From: a virus
Strand: one strand, 5' to 3'
IMG/VR virus record: IMGVR_UViG_3300004369_000008
Coordinates: 1 to 64,000 of that record
DNA length: 64,000 nucleotides
In this document: piece by piece, positions 57,325-64,000 of the stretch
How the letters are laid out: each line of letters begins with the position of its first letter
Position numbering within the stretch: position 1 is the first letter of the stretch
Notes under the pieces: generated by a model
Databases searched by the model: none
Seen by the model: the letters and a program-made list of their open reading frames with translations, nothing else
Told to the model about the DNA's origin: nothing
Position numbers and translations under genes: made by a program

Positions 57325-58818
57325 GTGCCATTAGAAACCGAAGAACGACCTCGTGGGAATGAGGAGATCACAGTCGAGCGCCGAGGCGACAGGATCATCA
57401 TTCCCGAGAACATGGAGTTGGCAGACGCCCAAAGATACCTTCGTGAGAAAGAAGAGGAAGAAGAAACATTCGTCGCCGTGGCGGAAGACATTCCGGCATT
57501 CCCCCTCGATGGAGCGGTGGCGTTCTACAACGTCTTACGCCGTCGTTACGGCTGGACGAATCTGAAGCCCACGCCGGGCATGTTCGGAAGCAAGAATCCT
57601 CCTCAAATGATTGGCGTGGCCATTGGTCACAACGAAACTCAGCAAGTCCCTTGGGGGCGATGTGAAGTCCCCAACATCAGCGGTCATTTGGACACGAGCT
57701 TCAACTTCAACGAAGTGGGACTGCCAATTTTCCGACTGAATGGACAAGTCAAGCGGAAACACGAGAAAGTTGTGGCTGAGATTGCCAAGGATGTCCGAAA
57801 AGAAGTTGCGAAGAGCAGCATCTACAAAGGCAAGGCCATTCGTATCAACTTTCGTGACGCCGAAGGAGATAAGATCACCGACTTCACACCGGCATTCTCT
57901 CCCGTGTTCCTCGATATGGAGAAGCACAGCAAGCAGGTTCTCATCTACTCTGAAGCAACACGCAAGGTTGTCCAGACGAATTTGTTGAACCCTGTGCAGA
58001 ACACGGAGAAGTGTCGCAAAATCGGCATTCCTCTGCGTCGTGGGGTTCTCCTGTCCGGCAGTTACGGAACAGGAAAGACCCTCACTGGCTACCAATTGGC
58101 CTCCGAGTGCATCCAGAACGACTGGACCTTCATCTATCTGGAAGACGTGCGTGATCTCGACATGGCTCTGAGCTTTGCTCGGATGTACATGCCATGCGTT
58201 CTCTTCTCAGAAGACGTGGATCGCTGCGTGGCCGGTCCTCGCACGCCTGAGATGGACAAGATTCTCAACACCCTCGACGGCATCACGTCGAAGGATACTG
58301 AGATCATGGTCGTTCTCACCACAAACCACAAGGACTTCATCAATCCGGCGTTTGTGCGACCGGGGCGAATGGACACAGTGGTTGAAGTCGGCGCACCAGA
58401 TGAATCTGCTGTCCTCAAACTGATACGATCCTACGGAACACAAGAACAAGACTGTGTGATCGAAGCCAGCGACAACGAGATTCTGGAAGCGGTCATTCCG
58501 ATCAAGGGAGCGAACGCCGCCTTCTTCCGAGAAGTCGTCGAACGAGCCAAACTGAGCGCAATCACGCACAGCGATGGTGAGGTCGTCACAATTCGTCCAG
58601 AAGACTTGAACTCGGCAGCGTTGACGCTCAAGGATCACGTCCGAATGCTTCAACCGGAACTCGGAGAGGCGGCTGAAGAGTATCAGCAGATCGATCCGAT
58701 GAAAATGATGATGGACATTGCCACCGACTACTTTGTGTCGGCCTTTGTCCACAAGCTCGCCAACCCCAAGGTCTTGGAGAAGATTCTCTTCAAGAAGGGC
58801 GGCAAGAAGAAGATGTAG
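57325..58818 (+). CDS. AAA+ ATPase, FtsH/CDC48-like
   Basis: 497 residues from a GTG with AAAGGAA upstream; the frame runs back through the promoter, so the earlier part cannot be translated from it. N-terminal domain of about 240 residues, then Walker A GSYGTGKT (245-252), Walker B VLFSEDVD, and a second region of homology TNHKDFINPAFVRPGRMD with Arg fingers. No protease domain. A protein-remodelling ATPase; partner unknown. Confidence 0.85.
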   Translation: MPLETEERPRGNEEITVERRGDRIIIPENMELADAQRYLREKEEEEETFVAVAEDIPAFPLDGAVAFYNVLRRRYGWTNLKPTPGMFGSKNPPQMIGVAIGHNETQQVPWGRCEVPNISGHLDTSFNFNEVGLPIFRLNGQVKRKHEKVVAEIAKDVRKEVAKSSIYKGKAIRINFRDAEGDKITDFTPAFSPVFLDMEKHSKQVLIYSEATRKVVQTNLLNPVQNTEKCRKIGIPLRRGVLLSGSYGTGKTLTGYQLASECIQNDWTFIYLEDVRDLDMALSFARMYMPCVLFSEDVDRCVAGPRTPEMDKILNTLDGITSKDTEIMVVLTTNHKDFINPAFVRPGRMDTVVEVGAPDESAVLKLIRSYGTQEQDCVIEASDNEILEAVIPIKGANAAFFREVVERAKLSAITHSDGEVVTIRPEDLNSAALTLKDHVRMLQPELGEAAEEYQQIDPMKMMMDIATDYFVSAFVHKLANPKVLEKILFKKGGKKKM

Positions 58819-58847
58819 GAAAGAACTGACGGTCGGTTCGCTTCGGG

Positions 58848-58882
58848 GAAACCCGGCTCAGAAATGAGCCGGGTTTCTTTTT
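58848..58882 (+). terminator. Rho-independent terminator
   Basis: GAAACCCGGCTC, loop AGAAAT, GAGCCGGGTTTC (58866-58877), then T5. Confidence 0.9.
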
Positions 58883-58935
58883 GCAATTTTTGGAATGACC
58901 GTATATCTTAGACAGACAACATTTGCATCTATGCC

Positions 58936-58979
58936 AAGAGCGACTTCGGGCCTTTCTTGAAAACGCCCGAGTCGCTCTT
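58936..58979. terminator. Hairpin at convergent gene end
   Basis: 58936-58951 pairs with 58965-58979 (15 pairs, one bulged T). It faces the 3' end of the minus-strand operon that ends at 58997. The remaining spacer (58883-58935) shows nothing clear. Confidence 0.6.
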
Positions 58980-58996
58980 TCCAGAGAATGATAAGC

Positions 58997-59179
58997 TTAG
59001 ATTTTTCGCTCATACTCTTTGCCCTTCACCAATGCCTCTTGTGTTTCGCACATGGGGCATTGTTTATTGGGAGCTTCTTGATTGTCACACAAGTCGATCA
59101 CCAATTTGTGGTGACAACTTTTGCATTCGTGCCAATAAGGTGTTGATTTCATTTTTGTTCCTCGACGAAGAGATCGCAT
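58997..59179 (-). CDS. Small zinc-ribbon protein
   Basis: 60 residues. CKSC and CPMC pairs make a zinc ribbon. SD GGAGG lies in the end of the upstream gene and the start overlaps its stop (TGAATG), indicating coupling. Confidence 0.65.
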   Translation of the reverse strand: MRSLRRGTKMKSTPYWHECKSCHHKLVIDLCDNQEAPNKQCPMCETQEALVKGKEYERKI

Positions 59180-59413
59180 TCATTCCTCCACCAGCCAACC
59201 CAGATGGTTGGCTACAAATTTCGCTGGGGCGACACCCGGCAAGTCTGCCTTTTGAGCCAGTTCAGCCCAAGTCACATGCAGCTTCCGCTTTGTGCCTTTC
59301 CTTCTTAGCTCGACCCCGCTTTGCGTCACTGTCACGACGACAGGGCCTTCTTGATTCACTTCGTCCTTCATCGTCACTTCTCGGACGACTGCCTTTGTCA
59401 ATTTCGTGGCCAT
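59180..59413 (-). CDS. Small protein, unknown
   Basis: 77 residues, SD GGAG. Beta-rich front (VVVTVTQSGVELRRKGTKRK) and a helical end. Its first 150 bases overlap the 3' end of the endonuclease VII gene in another frame. Confidence 0.6.
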   Translation of the reverse strand: MATKLTKAVVREVTMKDEVNQEGPVVVTVTQSGVELRRKGTKRKLHVTWAELAQKADLPGVAPAKFVANHLGWLVEE

Positions 59414-59777
59414 GATTTTTCTCCAAATAACTGGCTGCGTTTCTTAAGAATACAGGATTGTCTCGTAAAAGTCCAATCCCTTTGTTGCATTTCGTGCAGA
59501 GAAGGCCACGAACCAACCCGGTTGCATGGTCATGATCTACTGTGAGACACTGCACTTCGTTCGTCGAGTGATGCTTTACAACTTCTGGTTGCTTGCAGAT
59601 GGCACAAACGCCATCTTGCTCATCAAACAACTCGTCATATTGCTCAGGTGTGATTCCGAAGAACTTCTTAAGGTTTTGACGACGATTGAACTGACTTCGC
59701 TCTTCGTCTGTCATATCCCAATACCAACTCTTCTTGAGGCTTATCTTGTTTACACATACAACACCAAGATAAACCAA
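59262..59777 (-). CDS. Endonuclease VII-like (T4 gp49-type) HNH nuclease
   Basis: 171 residues from a TTG; a Met at 59714 is an alternative. LKKFFGITPEQYDELFDEQD, then CAICKQPE, LTVDHDHATGLVRGLLCTKC and NKGIGLLRDNP is the recombination endonuclease VII pattern with four zinc Cys and the DHDH catalytic core. Resolves branched DNA or cuts Holliday-like structures. The last 45 residues are Arg/Ser/Asp-rich and overlap the next gene, so the true C-terminus may have been extended by a change of frame. Confidence 0.8.
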   Translation of the reverse strand: MVYLGVVCVNKISLKKSWYWDMTDEERSQFNRRQNLKKFFGITPEQYDELFDEQDGVCAICKQPEVVKHHSTNEVQCLTVDHDHATGLVRGLLCTKCNKGIGLLRDNPVFLRNAASYLEKNHGHEIDKGSRPRSDDEGRSESRRPCRRDSDAKRGRAKKERHKAEAACDLG

Positions 59778-59785
59778 GTTCCTTC

Positions 59786-60058
59786 CTAATCCTCGACCTT
59801 TCCCTCTGCTCCTTCGTTGGCATGTTCTATGACTTCAACCTTTCCATAACATTCAACCCACACCCTCGCTCCGCAGGGCAACGGCTCGTCAGGACTGTAG
59901 ACAACCTTCGCCACCACATTACCCAGAGTATCATAAACTAATGCTTCATGTCCATACCTATTCTCTTTGTAATTTTTACAGGTAATGACAGGTTCTCTTT
60001 CGCCAGTCTTCATATTACGGCGAATTTTGTGTTGATTTACATGTATGATTGTCTTCAT
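59786..60058 (-). CDS. Small protein, unknown
   Basis: 90 residues from the ATG with AAGGAGG; an upstream TTG overlaps the SD. Beta-strand-rich (KTIIHVNQHKIRRNMKTGER, VWVECYGKVEVIEH) suggesting a small barrel. No family recognised. Confidence 0.6.
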   Translation of the reverse strand: MKTIIHVNQHKIRRNMKTGEREPVITCKNYKENRYGHEALVYDTLGNVVAKVVYSPDEPLPCGARVWVECYGKVEVIEHANEGAEGKVED

Positions 60059-60128
60059 ATCCCTCCTTAGCAATCAAGCTTAGTCAAAACCAATCCGCTC
60101 TTTGTAAAGTGATTGACTGGAGTACGAC

Positions 60129-60671
60129 TCATTGCTCCTCCTTGAACCAGAACTTATCATCTGTTTTTTCAAACAGGTCTTCCAACTTAATGATTCTCCA
60201 ATTTTTGTAACGGATCAAAAAATCAAAACCATGATCTAAGAAGTGTTCTGCTTTGACCATGGCAACCCATGGCTTGCGACTTCTTTTCCAACAGATGATT
60301 GGTTTGCGACCACTCTGGCCCTCGTCATTTTCAGACTGTTCGATGAAGGCGTCCAATCTGGAGATGCCATCAAAGATGCCATTCAGATCGATCTCCTTGT
60401 CGTACCCGCCTTTACATTCAATTACCCAGAGAAAGTCTTCTGGGGCACAGATATCACCTACCAGAGTCTTCTTCGCATGTTCTGGCATGTGATGAACCTG
60501 ACTCCAGCGATTACCTGAGCCAACAGATCGTGAAAACTCCTTGCCAAAATGTTTAGTGAGAAGCTTGCACAATTCCAATTCGACTCTATTTCCCTTTTTC
60601 TTACCATTGATCTTCTTCTTTACTGTCTTCTCTTCCAAGATGTCTTCGATAAACAGATCATTTTCATCCAT
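60129..60671 (-). CDS. PD-(D/E)XK-type nuclease (resolvase-like)
   Basis: 180 residues, SD AGGAG. KGNRVELELCKLLTKHFGKE (helix with the conserved Glu), VGDICAPEDFLWVIECKGGY (D...E.K catalytic site) are the hallmarks of the fold. A Holliday-junction resolvase or restriction-type nuclease. Precedes endonuclease VII in the same operon, so the two may act on branched DNA. Confidence 0.75.
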   Translation of the reverse strand: MDENDLFIEDILEEKTVKKKINGKKKGNRVELELCKLLTKHFGKEFSRSVGSGNRWSQVHHMPEHAKKTLVGDICAPEDFLWVIECKGGYDKEIDLNGIFDGISRLDAFIEQSENDEGQSGRKPIICWKRSRKPWVAMVKAEHFLDHGFDFLIRYKNWRIIKLEDLFEKTDDKFWFKEEQ

Positions 60672-60678
60672 GTTGCTC

Positions 60679-62013
60679 CTAGTAGCTGTTTAGGCTTCTT
60701 ATCGCCCCCTCCAATTCTTGCTTCACATGTCTGAGAGACTCCAGACCATCTTCATAGTCATTGTCTTTCAGAGAAGCTTCGAGGAAGGAGTTTCCAAGTT
60801 GCGCACCGAAGTCGCTCAAAAGATGATCGATCTCGGTGATAATGTCTTCGTGTTCTGTGCCCTTATATTCTTGACCTTCCCACCCATAAAACTCCCTATA
60901 ATCAGGATCGTCATGTCCATGTCCATGTCCATGTCCACAAGATGCACCTGTGCCATGATAAGGAATTATGTGACCTTGCGGACTATGTGTTGGAGGTCTA
61001 TAGGGCGGCATCCTGTACTTCGTCGAATCGCTCGAAGAAGTTGCTGCTTTATTAGAAGAGTAAATCACTCGATCTTCTTCATCTAATTGTGAAATTATCG
61101 GCAATTGATGTACCGGCTCTTTGATTTGACAGAAATCACCCTTTTCCCAAACAGAACTTGAGTTACTGATGTCGATGTCAAATTTGGCGTAGCTATCCTC
61201 TCCGTAACCCACGCAAGGGTTATCTTTGTCGATCTTAAAGAACCAGACCTGACCTACAGGAATCTCGATCAAAGAATTCATACTTTCACAGGCACTCTTG
61301 AGTGTGTCAGAAGACGCTACGGCACGATACCAAATCTCAGGTGAGGAAAAGAAGAATATCTGGCCTAGCGTATCTCTTACGTCTGCAATCCACAGAGGAC
61401 GGTGCTGGTTCCTAAAAAGGAACAGATATCGTGTGTCTGGATCGACATATTCTCCAAAAGCAACCGCCATCGCTCCTTCGTGAACAAGAGACCAAATATC
61501 TTTCAATCCCTTGAGTCGTGCGGCTGCGCCCGCTTCAATATCCAATTCATCTTCATCTTCTGATCCATGTTCGTACATGCGAAGCAAAACTTCAGAGTCA
61601 GTATCGGATCGAATCTGATACTTCTCTTTTAGAAAGTCTGCTTCACTCACTCTGCCATTGTGGATCATGCCGATACTGTGGTCAGACGACACGAACGGGT
61701 GGTTATTCTTGTTGTTACTGGCATGGCCCACACCGGGCGAGGTGGCCCGAGCGTGCATGAGCAAAAGATTGGGCTTCAGCTTCTCAAGCTTCTTCCAGAT
61801 GTCGAGCTTGATGAAGTTGCTGGAACGACCGGGTTCTTTGTGATAGATAACCCGATTCTTTTTGCCAGCTTCGGTGCCCCAAATTCCAGCGGCGTCTGTG
61901 CCTCTTAACTCTAAATAGTCAAAGAGACAAGACGCCAATTCGTATGTGATTTTTGGCTTTTTGCTCTTACCAATGTATCCTGCAATTCCGCAAATGGTAC
62001 ACCTCTCTTTCAA
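60679..62013 (-). CDS. Class II glutamine amidotransferase domain protein
   Basis: 444 residues from a TTG at 62013. CGIAGYIG is the N-terminal-nucleophile motif; RGTDAAG, MHARATSPG, NNHPF and IHNGRV complete the GATase II domain (to about residue 230). No sugar-isomerase (SIS) domain follows, so it is not a full GlmS. The nucleophile Cys is residue 8 from the TTG, but residue 2 if an ATT codon at 61995, preceded by GAGGTG, is the start. The C-terminal part has a Gly-His repeat and a helical tail. May supply ammonia to a partner. Confidence 0.8.
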   Translation of the reverse strand: MKERCTICGIAGYIGKSKKPKITYELASCLFDYLELRGTDAAGIWGTEAGKKNRVIYHKEPGRSSNFIKLDIWKKLEKLKPNLLLMHARATSPGVGHASNNKNNHPFVSSDHSIGMIHNGRVSEADFLKEKYQIRSDTDSEVLLRMYEHGSEDEDELDIEAGAAARLKGLKDIWSLVHEGAMAVAFGEYVDPDTRYLFLFRNQHRPLWIADVRDTLGQIFFFSSPEIWYRAVASSDTLKSACESMNSLIEIPVGQVWFFKIDKDNPCVGYGEDSYAKFDIDISNSSSVWEKGDFCQIKEPVHQLPIISQLDEEDRVIYSSNKAATSSSDSTKYRMPPYRPPTHSPQGHIIPYHGTGASCGHGHGHGHDDPDYREFYGWEGQEYKGTEHEDIITEIDHLLSDFGAQLGNSFLEASLKDNDYEDGLESLRHVKQELEGAIRSLNSY

Positions 62014-62316
62014 AGTTCAATCTTTGTCAATCTATTCTTGATTGAACAGGCTTTTCTTCCAAGATTCAAAGCAAGTTCACGACGTGTCATCTCGTGATAA
62101 TTCTCTTTGATAAATTGGTCTTCCTCAAAAGAGAATCGACCTGTTCTGGAACAAAATCAACAAGATGTTGCAAAAGCTTTTGTTTTCTTTCAAGACAGAA
62201 ACTTCCATTTTTATACATGTTATCTCTAAAACAAGCAAGCTCTTCTTTTCTTTCTATGATCCATCTGTAATTCTGTCAACTCGAATTTCACAACCCAATC
62301 CAACACGATTTTTCAT
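62010..62316 (-). pseudogene. Degenerate HTH-type gene with frame breaks
   Basis: Minus-strand frames overlap in series: MKNRVGLGCEIRVDRITDGS ends at a stop, then ERKEELACFRDNMYKNGSFC and a following segment in a second frame, then FSFEEDQFIKENYHEMTRRE with LALNLGRKACSIKNRL in a third, ending at a stop that overlaps the amidotransferase TTG. The last piece is a typical Myb/HTH module of phage homing proteins. It looks like one small gene broken by frameshifts. The rest of the gap to 62378 contains CATAGATAC (about 62338-62346) ahead of the next gene. Confidence 0.35.
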
Positions 62317-62378
62317 CAATATATTCACCGAGCAAGGTCATAGATACAGAAGAAATCGTAGTTTTTAAGGGGTAAAGC

Positions 62379-63239
62379 ATGAAGTTCACTTTTCTTGATT
62401 GGGTAGACAGAAAACAACCAGAGGACCAAAGTTGGTCTGACGATGGTTCTGTAGACTTCCTTTCAGAACCAGAACTTGCTTACCAGAGCGGCGATTACTG
62501 GGTCATCACCAATTCCGGCAGGTTTCTCAAGGATATCATTAAGATGCCCAAGAGAGGTACAGATGAAAAACCAGAACTCCTTCGAACACATCCTTTGAAG
62601 TACAGCCTCTTCCATGTTGATGGAATCGAAGGCCAAACAGTTAAGATGAGTCGTCCAGAGGACAAGTATGCTGCCATCAGAGATCAGAAAAGGTCATATT
62701 CTGGAGGCGCACAAAGACACACTGAGATCGCCAACTTGGTAGATGTGACCGCATCTTTCAGAATGCTTGGAATCGGAAATGCTGGCGACAATAACAGGTA
62801 CTTTATTGACAAATCAAAGTCAACAATGAACAGAATGAGGCCGCAAGAATTCCAGAGACGACTAGAAGCTTTCATTACTTTGACCAAAGGAAAATCTGCC
62901 TACAATCCCATTCCTCAAACAAGTGATGAGAGAAGCTTGATCCGAAATCTCAAGAAGCTGGATGATTTGATTCGATCTGGTGTTTTGAATACCAATGCAA
63001 ATGCTTTGACAACTCCAGAAGTTGTAGCGATCTTGAATCATCCTAATGCTCAGCCAATGGCACATAAATTTGGACTGACGCATATTTTGCAGTACATGCA
63101 GATGCCTACTCAAGCTGCATCGATTCCCACGCAAACATCGGCTCCGGTTACTCAAGAAAACCGGACTTGGAGAAGTGAACCTCGTCCTGTTTATCTTAAT
63201 GAAGGACGAAAGTTCTTCTCATACTATCCAGAGCGTTAG
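62379..63239 (+). CDS. Virion-type protein, unknown
   Basis: 286 residues, SD AGGGG. Starts MKFTFLDWVDRKQPEDQSWS. Mixed central domain (QRRLEAFITLTKGKSAYNPI) and a Gln/Pro/Thr linker near the end. The front resembles the capsid-targeting type of N-terminus. No family recognised. Convergent 4-base overlap with a small membrane-protein gene. Confidence 0.5.
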   Translation: MKFTFLDWVDRKQPEDQSWSDDGSVDFLSEPELAYQSGDYWVITNSGRFLKDIIKMPKRGTDEKPELLRTHPLKYSLFHVDGIEGQTVKMSRPEDKYAAIRDQKRSYSGGAQRHTEIANLVDVTASFRMLGIGNAGDNNRYFIDKSKSTMNRMRPQEFQRRLEAFITLTKGKSAYNPIPQTSDERSLIRNLKKLDDLIRSGVLNTNANALTTPEVVAILNHPNAQPMAHKFGLTHILQYMQMPTQAASIPTQTSAPVTQENRTWRSEPRPVYLNEGRKFFSYYPER

Positions 63240-63409
63240 AGTCCCAATCGTTTGAGAATATCGTAAATTGCCACTGGAAGTAAAGAAAGAAGACTGACCA
63301 CAGCTATGGCCATCCAATGAAGCTTTTCATATCCCTGTTCAATATCTCCAGCAACAAAGACGCTCCACAAAACAAACATGATGATGTATGTGACGAGATA
63401 TTTTAGCAT
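63236..63409 (-). CDS. Small two-helix membrane protein
   Basis: 57 residues immediately after the stop of the upstream gene. Two hydrophobic segments: YLVTYIIMFVLWSVFVAG and MAIAVVSLLSLLPVAIY, separated by a short charged loop; basic end (LKRLGL). Could be a holin-type or other small inner-membrane protein; not assigned. Confidence 0.6.
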   Translation of the reverse strand: MLKYLVTYIIMFVLWSVFVAGDIEQGYEKLHWMAIAVVSLLSLLPVAIYDILKRLGL

Positions 63410-63928
63410 TTACATTGCGGGTGGCTGCATTGGTGGCTGCATTGGTGGCTGCATTGGTGGCTGCATTGGTGGCTGACCAACCTGAGCATTTGGATCAGGC
63501 TGTGGAGGTTGTTGTGAAGGACCGTCTCCTGTAAGCTCAAAATCAGACTGGTCGATATCTTCGCCACCCATTTGTTCAGGTGGAGCTTTGAGATTATTAA
63601 CCTTAACTCCCAGTTGTCCTGAGATGCTTTCAAGTTCTTGAACAGCCGTAGGGAGAATTTGTTTCAAGTCTCCCTTGTATTCAATCGTTTTCTTGATGGC
63701 GACGGCAACACGTTGCAATTTTTGTAAATGCTTCTCAGATTTGCTGCTCCAATGACTGTGCAGTATCTTCCTGATCTGATTGACCACGTTGTTGGCCAAG
63801 CGATTGAGATGCCTTGATCCCATGTTTTCCATGTCTTGCTGAAGCTCTTGCGCAGCAGTTAAGACATCCCCGACCCGGTTGCCGAGGTAGTTTTTCTCTT
63901 CGTTGATTAGAAAATGTTTGAAGCTCAT
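63410..63928 (-). CDS. Virion-type protein with Pro-Pro-Met-Gln repeat tail
   Basis: 172 residues, SD AAGGAG. MSFKHFLINEEKNYLG is followed by a helical domain (NNVVNQIRKILHSHWSSKSE) and a C-terminal repeat of PPMQ. The front resembles T4 prohead/internal-protein targeting sequences. Start overlaps the upstream stop (ATGA). Confidence 0.6.
   Translation of the reverse strand: MSFKHFLINEEKNYLGNRVGDVLTAAQELQQDMENMGSRHLNRLANNVVNQIRKILHSHWSSKSEKHLQKLQRVAVAIKKTIEYKGDLKQILPTAVQELESISGQLGVKVNNLKAPPEQMGGEDIDQSDFELTGDGPSQQPPQPDPNAQVGQPPMQPPMQPPMQPPMQPPAM
63421..63475 (-). repeat. 12-bp tandem repeat encoding PPMQ
   Basis: Unit ATTGGTGGCTGC (plus strand) repeated about 4.5 times, perfectly. In frame, so copy-number changes lengthen or shorten the tail by four residues. 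Confidence 0.9.
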
Positions 63929-64000
63929 GACTCCTTATTTAGACCATTGGCTGCGGCTTTCACCAAACCATCGAAAAGAGGAGCGGGATTTCCCAAACGG
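63925..64000 (-). CDS. 3' end of a gene running off the window
   Basis: The visible end reads RLGNPAPLFDGLVKAAANGL, then NKES and a stop that overlaps the next ATG. Only 24 codons are seen. No assignment possible. Confidence 0.45.
   Translation of the reverse strand, partial: RLGNPAPLFDGLVKAAANGLNKES

Noticed and set aside
60081-60120. Fifth copy of the TTTACA promoter, minus strand
   Set aside because: TTTACA is present, but no matching TARAAT follows at 16-17 bases.
63421-63475. Possible CRISPR-like repeat
   Set aside because: 12-bp units are directly adjacent, without spacers, and encode an in-frame PPMQ tail.
1-64000. tRNA, rRNA, integrase or lysogeny genes
   Set aside because: None recognised by eye; a tRNA covariance search could still find an odd tRNA.

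Overview
The window looks like part of the genome of a large T4-related contractile-tailed phage (myovirus), probably from an environmental or metagenomic source. The case rests on a T4 gp55-type late sigma factor, a gp18-type tail sheath gene followed by four gp19-type tail-tube genes, gp13/gp14/gp15-like neck and tail-completion proteins, a gp26-like tail/baseplate protein, an endonuclease VII-type nuclease and several freestanding HNH (homing-type) endonucleases. Genes are dense, on both strands, often with ATGA or TAATG overlaps. I recognised no integrase, tRNA, rRNA or CRISPR array. The host cannot be named from this sequence.

Layout. 1-4.8 kb: end of a very repetitive fibre-like gene, a double-HTH gene, a small structural-type protein and an HNH gene. 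4.8-10.6 kb: a membrane-anchored LolA-like protein, an HD domain fused to a CCA-adding-type nucleotidyltransferase, and two glycosyltransferases. 10.6-13.2 kb: small proteins of unknown function. 13.2-18.8 kb: AAA+ ATPase, RNA ligase, membrane proteins and family-4 uracil-DNA glycosylase. 18.8-26 kb: an NAD+ synthesis module with a nicotinamidase-like hydrolase, nicotinate phosphoribosyltransferase (pncB) and glutamine-dependent NAD synthetase (nadE), interleaved with a VWA protein, a ParB-like protein, a Nudix hydrolase and a PP2C fragment. 26-29.7 kb: sulfotransferase, second Nudix hydrolase, HNH gene, neck-like protein. 29.7-43.5 kb: large virion-type protein, tail completion, sheath and tube genes, gp55. 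43.6-50.9 kb: small T4-like genes, gp26-like protein, three HNH genes or remnants, structural-type proteins. 50.9-56.1 kb: a glycosyltransferase cluster. 56.2-64 kb: second AAA+ ATPase, small zinc proteins, endonuclease VII, PD-(D/E)XK nuclease, class II glutamine amidotransferase, and virion-type proteins.

How the genes may work together. Four transcription units (starting near 13.2, 18.8, 22.6 and 57.2 kb) share a near-identical promoter, TTTACA-N16/17-TARAAT. It links the NAD+ genes, the AAA+/RNA-ligase unit and the second AAA+ ATPase into one co-regulated, probably early or middle, set. NAD+ resynthesis plus RNA repair (RNA ligase, CCA/HD enzyme) would suit a phage facing NAD+-depleting and tRNA-cutting defences; that is inference. 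Late genes may use TATATAAGA-like elements read by the gp55 protein.

Most interesting signals: the Preiss-Handler-type NAD+ module; a probable -1 frameshift joining the gp26-like gene to a small tail-chaperone-like reading frame; three HNH genes whose ribosome-binding sites sit inside hairpins, as in T4 I-TevI control; an 18-bp direct repeat flanking one HNH cassette; and a single-A deletion that disrupts another HNH gene and fuses it in frame to its neighbour.
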